Shown: positions 9,825-19,646 of the stretch, one piece after another
How the letters are laid out: each line of letters starts with the position of its first letter
How positions within the stretch are numbered: position 1 is the first letter of the stretch
Assembly: GCA_003567775.1 (NCBI GenBank)
Contig: PWYR01000048.1
Span: 1-37,206, forward strand
DNA length: 37,206 bases
Reading direction: 5' to 3'
DNA from: Ignavibacteriales bacterium
Lineage (GTDB): Bacteria > Bacteroidota > Ignavibacteria > T3Sed10-11
The notes under the pieces: model-generated
Databases searched by the model: none
What the model was told of the DNA's origin: nothing
The model's input: the letters and a program-made list of their open reading frames with translations, nothing else
Made by a program: the position numbers and the translations under genes

Positions 9825-10472
9825 TTACCGAATCATATAGATGTCGATATGCGGCAGAAATAGCGTATATCCTATCCAGAGTACGGTCGCAACGCTTACC
9901 GGGATTGCAATATTGTCAAGAAAACCGGACGCTGCTTCCGCAACGGCGCCGATCGCCGCCGCTATAAATCCGATCAGGTACTCTGATATTTCGTAATTAT
10001 ATTTCGGTGTTACCAGTACCACAATACAAGCTGCAATAAAAAAAGCAAGACTTCCTTCGAATGATTTATCGAAAAATTTGCGTTTTCCGTATAATTTCCC
10101 AAAGATAGCCGCGGCGCCGTCTGCGAATGTCAATGTCACCAATCCAATTATCGCTAACAATTTTGGAAAGATGACGATGCATATCGCGGCGGATATTAAT
10201 ACGAAAGTTGCTCCGTTAAGTCTCAGATTGTTTTGATCGCGCTCACTGTTGCGGAGCAGAAAGCCGAAAAATGTATTAAATAATCTTGCAGTCGGTTGAT
10301 GATAATACCGTAGTATATCGACAATAATGAATGCCGCGGTGAGTGGAATTAAAATTGTTAGCGCAGTCGATTTCGGTATAAAATAATATATTACCGGAAT
10401 TGCAAGATTTGTTAAATGAAAAAGTTTTCGCGGAATCTCCGCTCTGAATGAGGGGTTATGAACATCCTGCAT
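9825..10472 (-). CDS. Integral membrane phosphatidate cytidylyltransferase / dolichol-phytol kinase family (SEC59/VTE5-like)
   Basis: Multi-TM 215 aa protein with RKLFHL, TFADGAAAIFGKLYGKRKFFDKSFEGSLAFFIA motif. Confidence 0.75.
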   Translation of the reverse strand: MQDVHNPSFRAEIPRKLFHLTNLAIPVIYYFIPKSTALTILIPLTAAFIIVDILRYYHQPTARLFNTFFGFLLRNSERDQNNLRLNGATFVLISAAICIVIFPKLLAIIGLVTLTFADGAAAIFGKLYGKRKFFDKSFEGSLAFFIAACIVVLVTPKYNYEISEYLIGFIAAAIGAVAEAASGFLDNIAIPVSVATVLWIGYTLFLPHIDIYMIR

Positions 10473-10475
10473 ATC

Positions 10476-12728
10476 TTATTTTCTATTACTTCGTTTATTT
10501 TTTTTCCTATTGTTTGTTGTCTTCCCCTCACTGTTTTCAACTTTTTCATCGTCCTCTATTTGCCGATCCGACTGTGCGGAAGTCTTCCGGCTATCTCCAT
10601 CGGAATCGGCGGCAGTCTCTTTTGTATTATCTTGTGTCTTTTTCTTGGAATGCTTACGAAGTTTTTCGACTGCCGCCTCGAGCGCTTCTTTTTCCGCTTC
10701 CTCACCGTTCTTTTTGGATTTGACCGGCGGCAACTCTTCACCCCGTATGATCATATCGATCTCAGTGGCGTCAAGTATCTCACGTTCAAGCAATACAATT
10801 GATAGCCGGTGCAATATATCGATGTTTTCGCGGAGTATTTTCTCTGCGCGTTTCTCGGCTTTGATGATAATCGATCTGACCTCTTTATCGATTTCTATGG
10901 CTGTTTGTTCGCTGAAGCTTCGTCCTTGCGCCATCTGTCTTCCGATAAATATCTCTTCGCTGTTCTGACCGTAATTTAAAGGACCGAGCTTCTCACTCAT
11001 TCCCCATTCACACACCATCTTACGCGCAAGCTGCGTCGATCGTTCAATGTCGTTCGATGCACCGGTCGTAAATTTATCAAACACGATTTTCTCTGCCACG
11101 CGACCGCCGAGTGCATAGGTAATCATCGCTTCGAGATATTCACGGGGGTATGTATGTTTCTCGTCAATCGGTAAATAGGTGGTGACGCCGAGCGCCCGTC
11201 CGCGTGGAATAATAGTGACCTTATGAACAGGATCGGCTTCAGGAATCATACGTGCAACGAGCACATGACCTATTTCGTGATATGCGGTTGTCTTTTTTTC
11301 GGCATCCGATATAATCATACTTTTTCGCTCCGTACCCATCATCACCTTGTCTTTCGCATCTTCGAAGTCGAGCATAGTAACAACGTTGCTGTTTCTGCGT
11401 GCAGCAAGGAGTGCTGCCTCGTTAACAAGGTTTGCCAGATCGGCGCCTGCAAGTCCTGGTGTTCCTTTCGCAAGCGTTTCAAGATCGACATCTTCAGACA
11501 ATGGTATATTACGGGTATGAACCCGGAGTATACCCTCCCGACCTTTCACATCTGGTCGATCGACAACAACCTGACGATCGAATCTACCGGGTCTCAGGAG
11601 CGCCGGATCGAGTACGTCCGGCCGGTTTGTTGCTGCGATGATAATGACGCCGAGATTTTGCTCGAATCCGTCCATTTCAACGAGAAGCTGGTTAAGCGTT
11701 TGTTCGCGCTCATCGTGCCCGCCGCCGAGTCCTGCACCGCGTTGTCTGCCAACAGCATCGATCTCATCGATAAATACTATACAGGGTGCGCTCTTTTTGG
11801 CATTTTCAAACAGGTCGCGCACACGGCTCGCTCCGACGCCGACAAACATCTCGACGAAATCCGCTCCACTGATAGAGAAAAATGGTACGCCGGCTTCGCC
11901 TGCAACCGCGCGTGCAAGAAGCGTCTTTCCGGTTCCCGGAGGACCAAGTAAAAGTACACCGCGGGGTATTTTACCGCCAAGCCGCTGAAATTTTCCCGGA
12001 TCGCGAAGGAAATCGATTATTTCATATAATTCAACCTTTGCCTCTTCGGCGCCGGCAACATCGTTAAAGTTGAGTTTAGGCGCTCCCTCATTCAACATCT
12101 TAGCGTTGCTTTTACCGAATGAGAATAGTCCACGAGGTCCCCCCGCACCGCCGCTCTGCATACGTCTCATTATAATAATCCAGATGGCGATCAACAAAAT
12201 CCAGGGTAATGCCGAAAGCAGTGCGGTAAGCCAGGCGCGGTCTTCTTTCACTATGCTAAAATCGATGTTGCGTCTCACCCATTCATCGATAATGGAATCG
12301 TCTATGTTGGTGTAGGGGAGTGTCACTACGAATTTTTCACCGACCACCCGGGTGCCGGCCGGTGTTGTCATTTCTTCTGACGAGCGTAATGTGCCGTGAA
12401 AATCAAAGTCGTTCGAACCGGTCTTTTTTATCGTAGCGCTCTTAATTTTATTTTCGTTTAATAGAGTGAGATATTGGTTAAACGTAACTTTGTGCCGGCC
12501 GGCGTCGTCATCACGGAATAAAGACATTATCACGAACACGGCGATAATGATCAACGACCAGCTTAATACGACGCGCAGAACCCGTTTCCAATTGAATTCT
12601 TCAGGTTCTTTTTTATCCTTGTCGTCTCGTTTATCTTTATTTTGTTTATCTTTATTAAACGGTGAATTGAAGAAATTCTTTGATCCGTCGTTTTTATTGA
12701 AAAATTTATTGTGCAATTGATTGTTCAA
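10476..12728 (-). CDS. ftsH: ATP-dependent zinc metalloprotease FtsH
   Basis: Walker A GPPGTGKT, Walker [17 protein letters not shown] region, zinc motif HEIGH, two N-terminal TM helices. The likely start is TTG at 12728 with AAGGAG 7 nt upstream; the ATG-initiated track ORF (12794) overlaps hpt. Confidence 0.95.
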   Translation of the reverse strand: MNNQLHNKFFNKNDGSKNFFNSPFNKDKQNKDKRDDKDKKEPEEFNWKRVLRVVLSWSLIIIAVFVIMSLFRDDDAGRHKVTFNQYLTLLNENKIKSATIKKTGSNDFDFHGTLRSSEEMTTPAGTRVVGEKFVVTLPYTNIDDSIIDEWVRRNIDFSIVKEDRAWLTALLSALPWILLIAIWIIIMRRMQSGGAGGPRGLFSFGKSNAKMLNEGAPKLNFNDVAGAEEAKVELYEIIDFLRDPGKFQRLGGKIPRGVLLLGPPGTGKTLLARAVAGEAGVPFFSISGADFVEMFVGVGASRVRDLFENAKKSAPCIVFIDEIDAVGRQRGAGLGGGHDEREQTLNQLLVEMDGFEQNLGVIIIAATNRPDVLDPALLRPGRFDRQVVVDRPDVKGREGILRVHTRNIPLSEDVDLETLAKGTPGLAGADLANLVNEAALLAARRNSNVVTMLDFEDAKDKVMMGTERKSMIISDAEKKTTAYHEIGHVLVARMIPEADPVHKVTIIPRGRALGVTTYLPIDEKHTYPREYLEAMITYALGGRVAEKIVFDKFTTGASNDIERSTQLARKMVCEWGMSEKLGPLNYGQNSEEIFIGRQMAQGRSFSEQTAIEIDKEVRSIIIKAEKRAEKILRENIDILHRLSIVLLEREILDATEIDMIIRGEELPPVKSKKNGEEAEKEALEAAVEKLRKHSKKKTQDNTKETAADSDGDSRKTSAQSDRQIEDDEKVENSEGKTTNNRKKNKRSNRK

Positions 12729-12741
12729 TGTGTTTCTCCTT

Positions 12742-13326
12742 TCAGTCCTCTCCGGTAGTAGAAGCATTCCCGTCCGATGACGGGTCAAGTACATAAATAG
12801 ATCTTAAGTTACGCCACTTTTGAGCATAATCGAGTCCGTAACCGATAACAAATTCTGTCGGAATTTCAAAGCCGACATACTCAAGCGGGAAATCTACCTT
12901 TGCCGCCGCTTTTTTGTATAACAGAGTAACAACGCTGAATGAACGAGGGTTCTGTTGTATTATAAGATCGCGAATGTATGCAATTGAAAGACCCGAATCC
13001 ACAACGTCTTCAACGATAATGATATCACGACCTTTCACTTCACAGTTTAAATCTTTTAACATTGTTACATTACCGCTGCTTATTTTTGCATCGCCATAGC
13101 TGCTGAGTTTGAAAAAGTCGATTTCGCAGTCAATTGTAATCTCGCGTATCAAATCCGACATAAAAATAAACGATCCGTTCAATATACCTATAAAAATGGG
13201 TACGCGGTCCTGAAAATCCCGATTCAGCTTATCTGCAAGTTCGGAGATTCGTTTCCGGATCTCCTGCTCGGTTATAAAGATTTTGAAAACTTCTTCGTTA
13301 TTAACGACGATGTTATCTTTTTGCAT
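12742..13326 (-). CDS. hpt: Hypoxanthine phosphoribosyltransferase
   Basis: PRPP motif IIIVEDVVDSGLSIAYIRD, FIGILNGSFIFMSDL; start probably ATG 13326 (MQKDNIVVN), track start 13341. Confidence 0.93.
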   Translation of the reverse strand: MQKDNIVVNNEEVFKIFITEQEIRKRISELADKLNRDFQDRVPIFIGILNGSFIFMSDLIREITIDCEIDFFKLSSYGDAKISSGNVTMLKDLNCEVKGRDIIIVEDVVDSGLSIAYIRDLIIQQNPRSFSVVTLLYKKAAAKVDFPLEYVGFEIPTEFVIGYGLDYAQKWRNLRSIYVLDPSSDGNASTTGED

Positions 13327-14704
13327 GTGGAATATATTCAATTTTTAATATGAGCTGTGTTTTTTCTGTAACTTTGAATCTGTCATCGAGTTGTACTCCG
13401 CACACCCACACTATATCATCCTGTGTAGTAAGCAATGGAATACGGTGTTTATACGATCGCGGTACTTTCATGTCGATAAAAATGTCGCTTACCTTTTTCA
13501 ATGTTTGCATTCCCAGCGGCTGCATCCGGTCGCCTTCCTTCCAGAAGCGCAGTATAAGCGGTTTCGTTATCTTACCGGCATCGATGTATTCGACATATTT
13601 ATTTTTATCGAACAATACCTGTTCGGGTGATATAAACAAACTCCTGACAGTAAAATGCTTAAAACTATATTCTTCGTTTAATTCTATTGATGTTATAAAT
13701 TTTTCGGGATCCGTATTTTCAAGAAATCTGACACCCGATGATTCGCTTTCCACTCTGTAATCCGGCGTTAGCATAACCGAAGCGCCTGCGGGTGATTCGA
13801 CCAGGCGTTGGATCCTTTCTGTTATTTCAAACGATACGGGATAACCGGTGACCCTGCTTGCCGTATCACGAATCACATAGTTTGCAAGTACAGGATGAAG
13901 CGATTTCAGTGCTTTCTTTTCAATGAAATATTCCTCTTCGCCGGTTTTTTTTACCATACCGGCGCTTTGTTTTTTCGCTTCCTGACGAACGTAGTCATCG
14001 ATTGTGCGAACTATTTCACTTGTTCGATTAATTGAAGATGCTACGTTTTCCCGTAATTTCTTATGTATTAACGGAAACACCTCGTTTCTGACTATGTTTC
14101 TTGCATACCGGTCGGATAGATTTGATGAATCTATCCGGAAGGGTATACCTTCGATCCGAGCAAAGTTTTCGATCTCCTTTCGAGGAATATCGATAAGCGG
14201 TCTGATTATCGAATCCCGTTTCGGAGGAATTCCACCGAGACCTTCCGGCCCGGCGCCGCGCAATAAGTTAAGAAATACAGTCTCGGCATTATCGTCGGCT
14301 GTATGACCTGTTGCGATCAGATCGAATCCGTGTATTTGCCGCATTTTCTCAAAAAAAGAGTAGCGTATATTTCGCGCCCGTTCCTGGAACGAACCCGTTG
14401 TATCTTCCACCGGATCGTCCGGTTTAATATTTTTTACATATACCGGTAATCCTTTTTCCGCTGCAATGGTGCGTACCAATTGTTCGTCACCGTCCGAATC
14501 CGCACCCCGTAAACCGTAATTCACGTGCGCCATCCCCAGGGATAAATCGAATTCTTCTTTCAATGCAAGGAGGATTTCGATCAATGCCATTGAGTCGGCG
14601 CCGCCGCTAACGGCTGCAATTATTTTTGCATTTTTTCCGAAAAGCTTTTCCCGGGCGATACACTCTTTAACTACCTGGAAAATGTCATAGTTCTCTTTGT
14701 GCAT
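13313..14704 (-). CDS. tilS: tRNA(Ile)-lysidine synthetase
   Basis: PP-loop AAVSGGADSMAL, HVNYGLRGADSDGDE, ATGHTADDNAETVFLNLLRGAGPEGLGGIPP; C-terminal TilS domain (RFWKEGDRMQPLGM). Confidence 0.94.
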   Translation of the reverse strand: MHKENYDIFQVVKECIAREKLFGKNAKIIAAVSGGADSMALIEILLALKEEFDLSLGMAHVNYGLRGADSDGDEQLVRTIAAEKGLPVYVKNIKPDDPVEDTTGSFQERARNIRYSFFEKMRQIHGFDLIATGHTADDNAETVFLNLLRGAGPEGLGGIPPKRDSIIRPLIDIPRKEIENFARIEGIPFRIDSSNLSDRYARNIVRNEVFPLIHKKLRENVASSINRTSEIVRTIDDYVRQEAKKQSAGMVKKTGEEEYFIEKKALKSLHPVLANYVIRDTASRVTGYPVSFEITERIQRLVESPAGASVMLTPDYRVESESSGVRFLENTDPEKFITSIELNEEYSFKHFTVRSLFISPEQVLFDKNKYVEYIDAGKITKPLILRFWKEGDRMQPLGMQTLKKVSDIFIDMKVPRSYKHRIPLLTTQDDIVWVCGVQLDDRFKVTEKTQLILKIEYIPHAKR

Positions 14705-14870
14705 GCGACGGTTAAATAATTATATCCTAATAATATAGAGAATAATGGGTAGATATTCAATAAATAGAAATTTAATCCGGCTTTTTTTATTGAAATTGCA
14801 TGGAAATCCATATTTTTGTATATTAGATATCTTTAGTTTGTTATTTTATGGGCAGGTGTCCAATCCAAAA

Positions 14871-14922
14871 ATAGCAGGGGTCCCGCAGTCATAACCACGT
14901 CATGGTTGCGGGGTGTTTCTAT
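14871..14922 (+). promoter_or_regulatory. Potential structured 5' leader (hairpin with bulge and internal loop) upstream of speD
   Basis: CCCGC(14882-14886)/GCGGG(14908-14912), 6-nt bulge, AACCA(14893-14897)/TGGTT(14903-14907), loop CGTCA; weak outer pairing ATAG(14871-14874)/CTAT(14919-14922). Confidence 0.35.
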
Positions 14923-14955
14923 AGGTAATGTCACAATTGTGGAGGGCAGAGATCA

Positions 14956-15342
14956 TTGAACGCTCTTGGTATACAGTTAGCAGTCGAACTCTTCGATTGT
15001 GATGAGAATATTCTGAATGATCACAGACTTCTCGAACAATCTCTTGTTGAAGCGGCTACAAATGCCGGCGCTACGGTTGTAAATAGCGTATTCCATCAAT
15101 TTAATCCATACGGTATAAGCGGTGCAGTCATTATTGCTGAATCACACATTGCCATACATACATGGCCTGAGTACCGCTATGCTGCGCTGGATATTTTTAC
15201 CTGCGGGACCGACATAGATCCCAACGGCATAGCCGAAGAGGTGCAATATGTTTTGAGCGCCGACCGGATGCATGTTTCACGCATCCTGCGCGGCGTTACC
15301 GTTGGAGAACAGGAACGGAGCTATGCACAAACGCCGACGTAA
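14956..15342 (+). CDS. speD: S-adenosylmethionine decarboxylase proenzyme (class 1B, prokaryotic)
   Basis: AESHIAIHTWPEYRYAALDIFTCG with the autocleavage Glu-Ser site; TTG start with GGAGGG 9 nt upstream. Confidence 0.95.
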   Translation: MNALGIQLAVELFDCDENILNDHRLLEQSLVEAATNAGATVVNSVFHQFNPYGISGAVIIAESHIAIHTWPEYRYAALDIFTCGTDIDPNGIAEEVQYVLSADRMHVSRILRGVTVGEQERSYAQTPT

Positions 15343-15347
15343 CTGAC

Positions 15348-16229
15348 ATGCAAGGATCAATCAGATATGAGGGTGGCTCCATTTATCTTGAAGAGGTTGG
15401 CCCGGAACATACGATCGTTCGATACGAATTAAAAAAGCTGCTGTACAGTAGGCAAACTCCATATCAGCGTGTAGAGATAGCCGATTCGTACGATTACGGC
15501 AGAATGTTGATTCTCGACGGCTGCGTAAACGTAAGCGAGCGGGATGAAGCAAATTATCATGAAATGATAGCGCATGTGCCGGCGCTGCTGTACCCTCACC
15601 CCGAATCGGTTCTCGTAGTCGGAGGCGGCGACGGCGGGACGGTGCGCGAATTGTTAAAACACGACGGCATGCGGCGCATCGATGTTGTAGAGATAGACGC
15701 CGAGGTGGTTGCCGCTTGTAAACGGTTTTTCCCGTCGCTCGCTTCAAGTTTTGACGATCCGCGGGTGCATGTGTATAATGAAGACGGCACGGAATTCGTG
15801 CAACGAGCTCAATCCTCGAAGTATTCGGTGGTAATTGTCGATTCATCCGACCCGATCGGACCTGCCGAGGGACTCTTTACCCGCGATTTTTATCAATCCT
15901 GCCATCGTATCCTCGATGATAACGGAATCGTTGTTGCGCAATCCGAATCGCCGTATGTGTATCCCGGTATTCTTAAACAGGTATACGATTTGTTCAATGA
16001 AATTTTTAATGCTGTTTATCCTTATCACATTTCCGTCCCGACGTATCCTTCCGGACAGATTTATATGATGATGGGATTAAAGGATGCAGGGGACACTGAG
16101 CAATTTGTGGACTCGCAGGTTCAAAATTTCTTTTCAAACCACAAAGCTGGGTTGAAGTACCTGACTCCAGATATCCTAAAAGGAATATTTCAGCTTCCGG
16201 GAGATGTAAGGAAGGTTTTGCGGGGTTGA
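15348..16229 (+). CDS. speE: Polyamine aminopropyltransferase (spermidine synthase)
   Basis: ILDGCVNVSERDEANYHEMIAHVP, VLVVGGGDGGTVRELLKH, VVIVDSSDPIGPAEGLFT; directly downstream of speD. Confidence 0.95.
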   Translation: MQGSIRYEGGSIYLEEVGPEHTIVRYELKKLLYSRQTPYQRVEIADSYDYGRMLILDGCVNVSERDEANYHEMIAHVPALLYPHPESVLVVGGGDGGTVRELLKHDGMRRIDVVEIDAEVVAACKRFFPSLASSFDDPRVHVYNEDGTEFVQRAQSSKYSVVIVDSSDPIGPAEGLFTRDFYQSCHRILDDNGIVVAQSESPYVYPGILKQVYDLFNEIFNAVYPYHISVPTYPSGQIYMMMGLKDAGDTEQFVDSQVQNFFSNHKAGLKYLTPDILKGIFQLPGDVRKVLRG

Positions 16230-16256
16230 GATAGATTATTGACGAGCATTTGATTG

Positions 16257-16330
16257 TACCGGAGGAGGGACTTGAACCCCCGACACGTGGATTATGATTC
16301 CACTGCTCTAACCACCTGAGCTACTCCGGC
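16257..16330 (-). tRNA. tRNA with CAU anticodon (elongator Met most likely; Ile2 not excluded)
   Basis: Minus strand reads GCCGGAGTAGCTCAGGTGGTTAGAGCAGTGGAATCATAATCCACGTGTCGGGGGTTCAAGTCCCTCCTCCGGTA. Complete cloverleaf, anticodon loop ATCATAA, T-arm GGGGGTTCAAGTCCCTC. Confidence 0.95.
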
Positions 16331-16465
16331 ATTTGTTAAGAAACAACAATATACGCGTAAATTCCATTAAAATCAATAATAACGGATTTGAAGTTGTCAT
16401 ACGGTTTTGCTATTATGTAACTTCATAATCTTTATATCACTTTATGTATTGGAATAATTAAACGC

Positions 16466-17359
16466 ATGCCGGTTGCCGTAAAACCTGAACAATGGGTGTT
16501 GAACCCGCCGAAAGTTGGATCGTTGGATGAATCTTTCAGACGGTGCAAGCATATAGCGAGGAAGCATTATGAGAACTTTCCTGTCGGATCGATTCTTATC
16601 CCGCGTCATTTGCAGCCGTATGTGTTTGCAGTGTATGCGTTTGCCCGTACCGCCGACGATTTTGCCGATGAACCCGGCTACTCCGACGCAGAACGCATAC
16701 TTTATCTGAACGAGTGGGAAGAGCTTTTCCTCCGGTCGCTTGAGAGCCGTACGCGACATCCGATTATGTGGGCGGTGGCGGAAACCATCCGTTCGAAGGA
16801 TCTTCCCGTGCAGTTATTTCAGGATTTGCTTTCGGCCTTTCGCCAGGATGTAACGGTCAAACGGTATAATACATTTAACGAAGTAATGGATTATTGCCGT
16901 CGTTCGGCTAATCCGATCGGCCGTTTGATGTTGATGATCTTCGGTTATCGTGATTCGAAGTTGTTTCGCTATTCTGATGCAATTTGCACGGGATTACAGC
17001 TCACTAATTTCTGGCAGGATGTTTCAATCGATATCAAAAAGAACAGGATTTATTTTCCGGATGACGATATGTTCTCATACGGGGTAAGTGAACTCGAACT
17101 AACCCGGAATAGAAGCAGCCGATCGCTCAGGAACCTTGTCCGATTTGAGGTGGAACGGACCGATGCGCTGTTCAAAATGGGGAAGCCGCTGCTTAAATAT
17201 CTTCGAGGACGATTTAAGTATGAAATCAAATGTGTGCTTATCGGAGGTAAAGCTATTCTCCGAAAAATCGAGAAGAATGATTACGACGTCCTGAAGACAC
17301 GTCCGAAATTGGCATTCCGGGATGCTCCATCGTTGCTATATAAATTTTTACTAAAGTGA
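16466..17359 (+). CDS. hpnC: Squalene synthase-like HpnC (hydroxysqualene synthase)
   Basis: Trans-isoprenyl diphosphate synthase motifs FARTADDFADE and QLTNFWQDVSIDIKKNRIYFPDDD; position in a hpnCDE trio. Confidence 0.9.
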   Translation: MPVAVKPEQWVLNPPKVGSLDESFRRCKHIARKHYENFPVGSILIPRHLQPYVFAVYAFARTADDFADEPGYSDAERILYLNEWEELFLRSLESRTRHPIMWAVAETIRSKDLPVQLFQDLLSAFRQDVTVKRYNTFNEVMDYCRRSANPIGRLMLMIFGYRDSKLFRYSDAICTGLQLTNFWQDVSIDIKKNRIYFPDDDMFSYGVSELELTRNRSSRSLRNLVRFEVERTDALFKMGKPLLKYLRGRFKYEIKCVLIGGKAILRKIEKNDYDVLKTRPKLAFRDAPSLLYKFLLK

Positions 17360-17373
17360 TCATCGAAGGTCCT

Positions 17374-18225
17374 ATGTCCGCCGAAACTGCAAGCGTAATA
17401 ACAAAAAAAAGCCGTTCAAGTTTTTACTATTCTTTTAATCTTCTTCCCAGAGAACAGCGGGATGCCATTTATACCGTGTATGCATTTTGCAAGATGACGG
17501 ACGACATTGTCGATGAAAACGACGGAAGCATAGAGGTTAAGGAATTGCAGCTAACGAAGTGGCGCCGGGAACTGGAAAGATCTGTAAACGGGGGTTCGTC
17601 TTATCCGCTGCTCAATCAATTGAGCCGTACGGCTAAAAATTTTCAGATACCTGTCGAGCATTTCTCCGAACTGATTAAAGGCGTCGAAATGGATTTGAAT
17701 AAAAACCGGTATTCTACCTTTGACGAATTATATACCTATTGCTATCGCGTTGCTTCTACGGTCGGTTTAATGTGCGCCGAGATTTTCAGCTACACTAAAG
17801 AACATACTAAACAATATGCGGTCGATCTCGGTATTGCACTGCAGCTTACCAACATTATGCGGGATGTGAAGTCGGATCTTAAACTCGACCGTATTTATAT
17901 TCCACAGGAAGATATGAAGCGTTTCGATTACTCCGAAAAAGATTTACGGGAGCATATTTATGATGAACGTTTTATCGGTCTTATGCGGCGCCAGGCGGAG
18001 CGGGCACGATCGTTTTATTCGTCTGCCAACGATCATCTTGCCCGCGAAGATAGGAAACACTTTTTTGCCGCGCGCATTATGGAAAAGATTTACTATTCGA
18101 CCCTCCGGAAAATCGAACAAAATAATTTCAATGTATTCGGGAATAAAATCCGTATCAATCGCGCCCGCCAGCTTCTCATTGCATTACAGATATGGTTCAG
18201 TCACAGGGTATTGTCCGTTCGATGA
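17374..18225 (+). CDS. hpnD: Presqualene diphosphate synthase HpnD
   Basis: SRSSFYYSFNLLPREQRDAIYTVYAFCKMTDDIVDE, LQLTNIMRDVKSDLKLDRIYIP; likely ATG 17374 (MSAETAS) with GAAGG SD; track start GTG 17356. Confidence 0.92.
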   Translation: MSAETASVITKKSRSSFYYSFNLLPREQRDAIYTVYAFCKMTDDIVDENDGSIEVKELQLTKWRRELERSVNGGSSYPLLNQLSRTAKNFQIPVEHFSELIKGVEMDLNKNRYSTFDELYTYCYRVASTVGLMCAEIFSYTKEHTKQYAVDLGIALQLTNIMRDVKSDLKLDRIYIPQEDMKRFDYSEKDLREHIYDERFIGLMRRQAERARSFYSSANDHLAREDRKHFFAARIMEKIYYSTLRKIEQNNFNVFGNKIRINRARQLLIALQIWFSHRVLSVR

Positions 18226-19559
18226 AAAAAATTATCATCGTTGGCAGCGGATTTAGCGGACTTGCCGCTGCGGTTAAGCTCTCATCCGCCGGTTACGAAG
18301 TAACGGTTCTCGAACAGCGGTCCCGACCCGGTGGAAGAACGTACTCTTTCCGCGAAAATCAATCCGGCGATATTCTTGATAACGGCCAGCACATACTGCT
18401 TGATTGTTATACACATACTCTTACGTTTACAGCTATTATCGGGTCACAAGAGAATATTCATACGGAACCGGATTTGAATCTTACATTCGCCCATCCGAAG
18501 TGGGGCACGGCGAACCTGCACGTCTCGCGAAAAGTAAACCCACGCGCGGCATTGATCGGGGGACTTGCCGGGTATTCTTTTCTATCTTTCACCGACAGAC
18601 TCAAATTGCTGAAAATCGGGCATCAGCTTTATAACGCCGATGAAATGTATCTGAAAAAGATATCCCGCTTGACCGTAGAAGAATGGCTTCGCGAAACAAA
18701 ACAAAGTGAGAAGTTGAAAAAGTGTTTCTGGTATCCGCTTGCTATATCGGTTATGAATGAATCGACCACATTTGCATCGGCAGAGGTGTTCGTACGGACA
18801 ATGAAGATCGGCGTGTTCGGTGCGAAGGGACCTGCAAATATTATGACACCGCTTCGCGGATTGAGCGATGTATTTATTAATCCTGCGGTTAAATTTATTT
18901 TGAATAATGGAGGGCAAATCGATTTTCACAACCGGGTTGTGGGTTTACAGCAGGAGGGGAATGTTGTAAAAAGATTGTGGTTGCATGGGGGAGATGAAGT
19001 TACGGGCGATGCGTATATTCTTACGGGACAGCCGGTACACATCAATGCACTGCTCGAAGACGCCGGAATCCATTTTCCGAATAATACATCGTACGTTCCC
19101 ATCATTACCTCCAATATATGGTTCGATAAGGAGGTCGATATTCCTCTGCGTACTGGAATGATCGATACTGCATTTCACTGGGTTTTTAAAAAAGATCGTT
19201 CGTTTGCCGGTTCGGACGGGCCAGGTTATGTATCGCTTGTTATGAGCGGGGCGCGCGATTATGCCGGGATGGATCAGGAGAAGTTAACGAATCTCGCTTT
19301 GGAGGAACTTCGAGCTTGTTTTCCATCTCTGCGGGATGCGAATGTCAAATATTCGCGTGTTATAAAGGAACGACGGGCAACGGTATCGATAACACCCGAG
19401 TTTCAAAAACAACGTCCGGGAAACAAAACAATGTTTAAGAATTTATTAATAGCAGGCGACTGGACGCAAACACAATTGCCGGCAACAATCGAGGGAGCGA
19501 TAATGAGTGGATTTGCTGCAGCGGAGATGGTAATGGATGTGGTTACAAAAAAACATTGA
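18222..19559 (+). CDS. hpnE: Hydroxysqualene dehydroxylase HpnE (FAD-dependent amine-oxidase family)
   Basis: Rossmann KKIIIVGSGFSGLAAAVKLSSAGYEVTVLEQRSRPGGRTYSF; C-terminal LLIAGDWTQTQLPATIEGAIMSG; ATGA overlap with hpnD. Confidence 0.92.
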   Translation: MKKIIIVGSGFSGLAAAVKLSSAGYEVTVLEQRSRPGGRTYSFRENQSGDILDNGQHILLDCYTHTLTFTAIIGSQENIHTEPDLNLTFAHPKWGTANLHVSRKVNPRAALIGGLAGYSFLSFTDRLKLLKIGHQLYNADEMYLKKISRLTVEEWLRETKQSEKLKKCFWYPLAISVMNESTTFASAEVFVRTMKIGVFGAKGPANIMTPLRGLSDVFINPAVKFILNNGGQIDFHNRVVGLQQEGNVVKRLWLHGGDEVTGDAYILTGQPVHINALLEDAGIHFPNNTSYVPIITSNIWFDKEVDIPLRTGMIDTAFHWVFKKDRSFAGSDGPGYVSLVMSGARDYAGMDQEKLTNLALEELRACFPSLRDANVKYSRVIKERRATVSITPEFQKQRPGNKTMFKNLLIAGDWTQTQLPATIEGAIMSGFAAAEMVMDVVTKKH

Positions 19560-19628
19560 GATTAGTTTTTTTTTCTCCTGCTTTTTGTAATATATGTAGA
19601 TAAATTGAAATCATTTTTATATACAAAT

Positions 19629-19642
19629 GCTTTTTAAAAAGC
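19629..19642. terminator. Palindrome GCTTTTTAAAAAGC between convergent hpnE and hypE; weak terminator candidate
   Basis: Perfect 14-bp palindrome in the convergent intergenic gap. Confidence 0.25.
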
Positions 19643-19646
19643 TGTT

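Noticed and set aside
11223-11951. 242-aa plus-strand ORF antisense to ftsH
   Set aside because: Lies within the conserved AAA domain of ftsH on the opposite strand; composition is Cys/His/Arg-rich, typical of a shadow ORF.
15361-15846. 161-aa minus-strand ORF antisense to speE
   Set aside because: Arg-rich shadow ORF over a conserved enzyme; no supporting signals.
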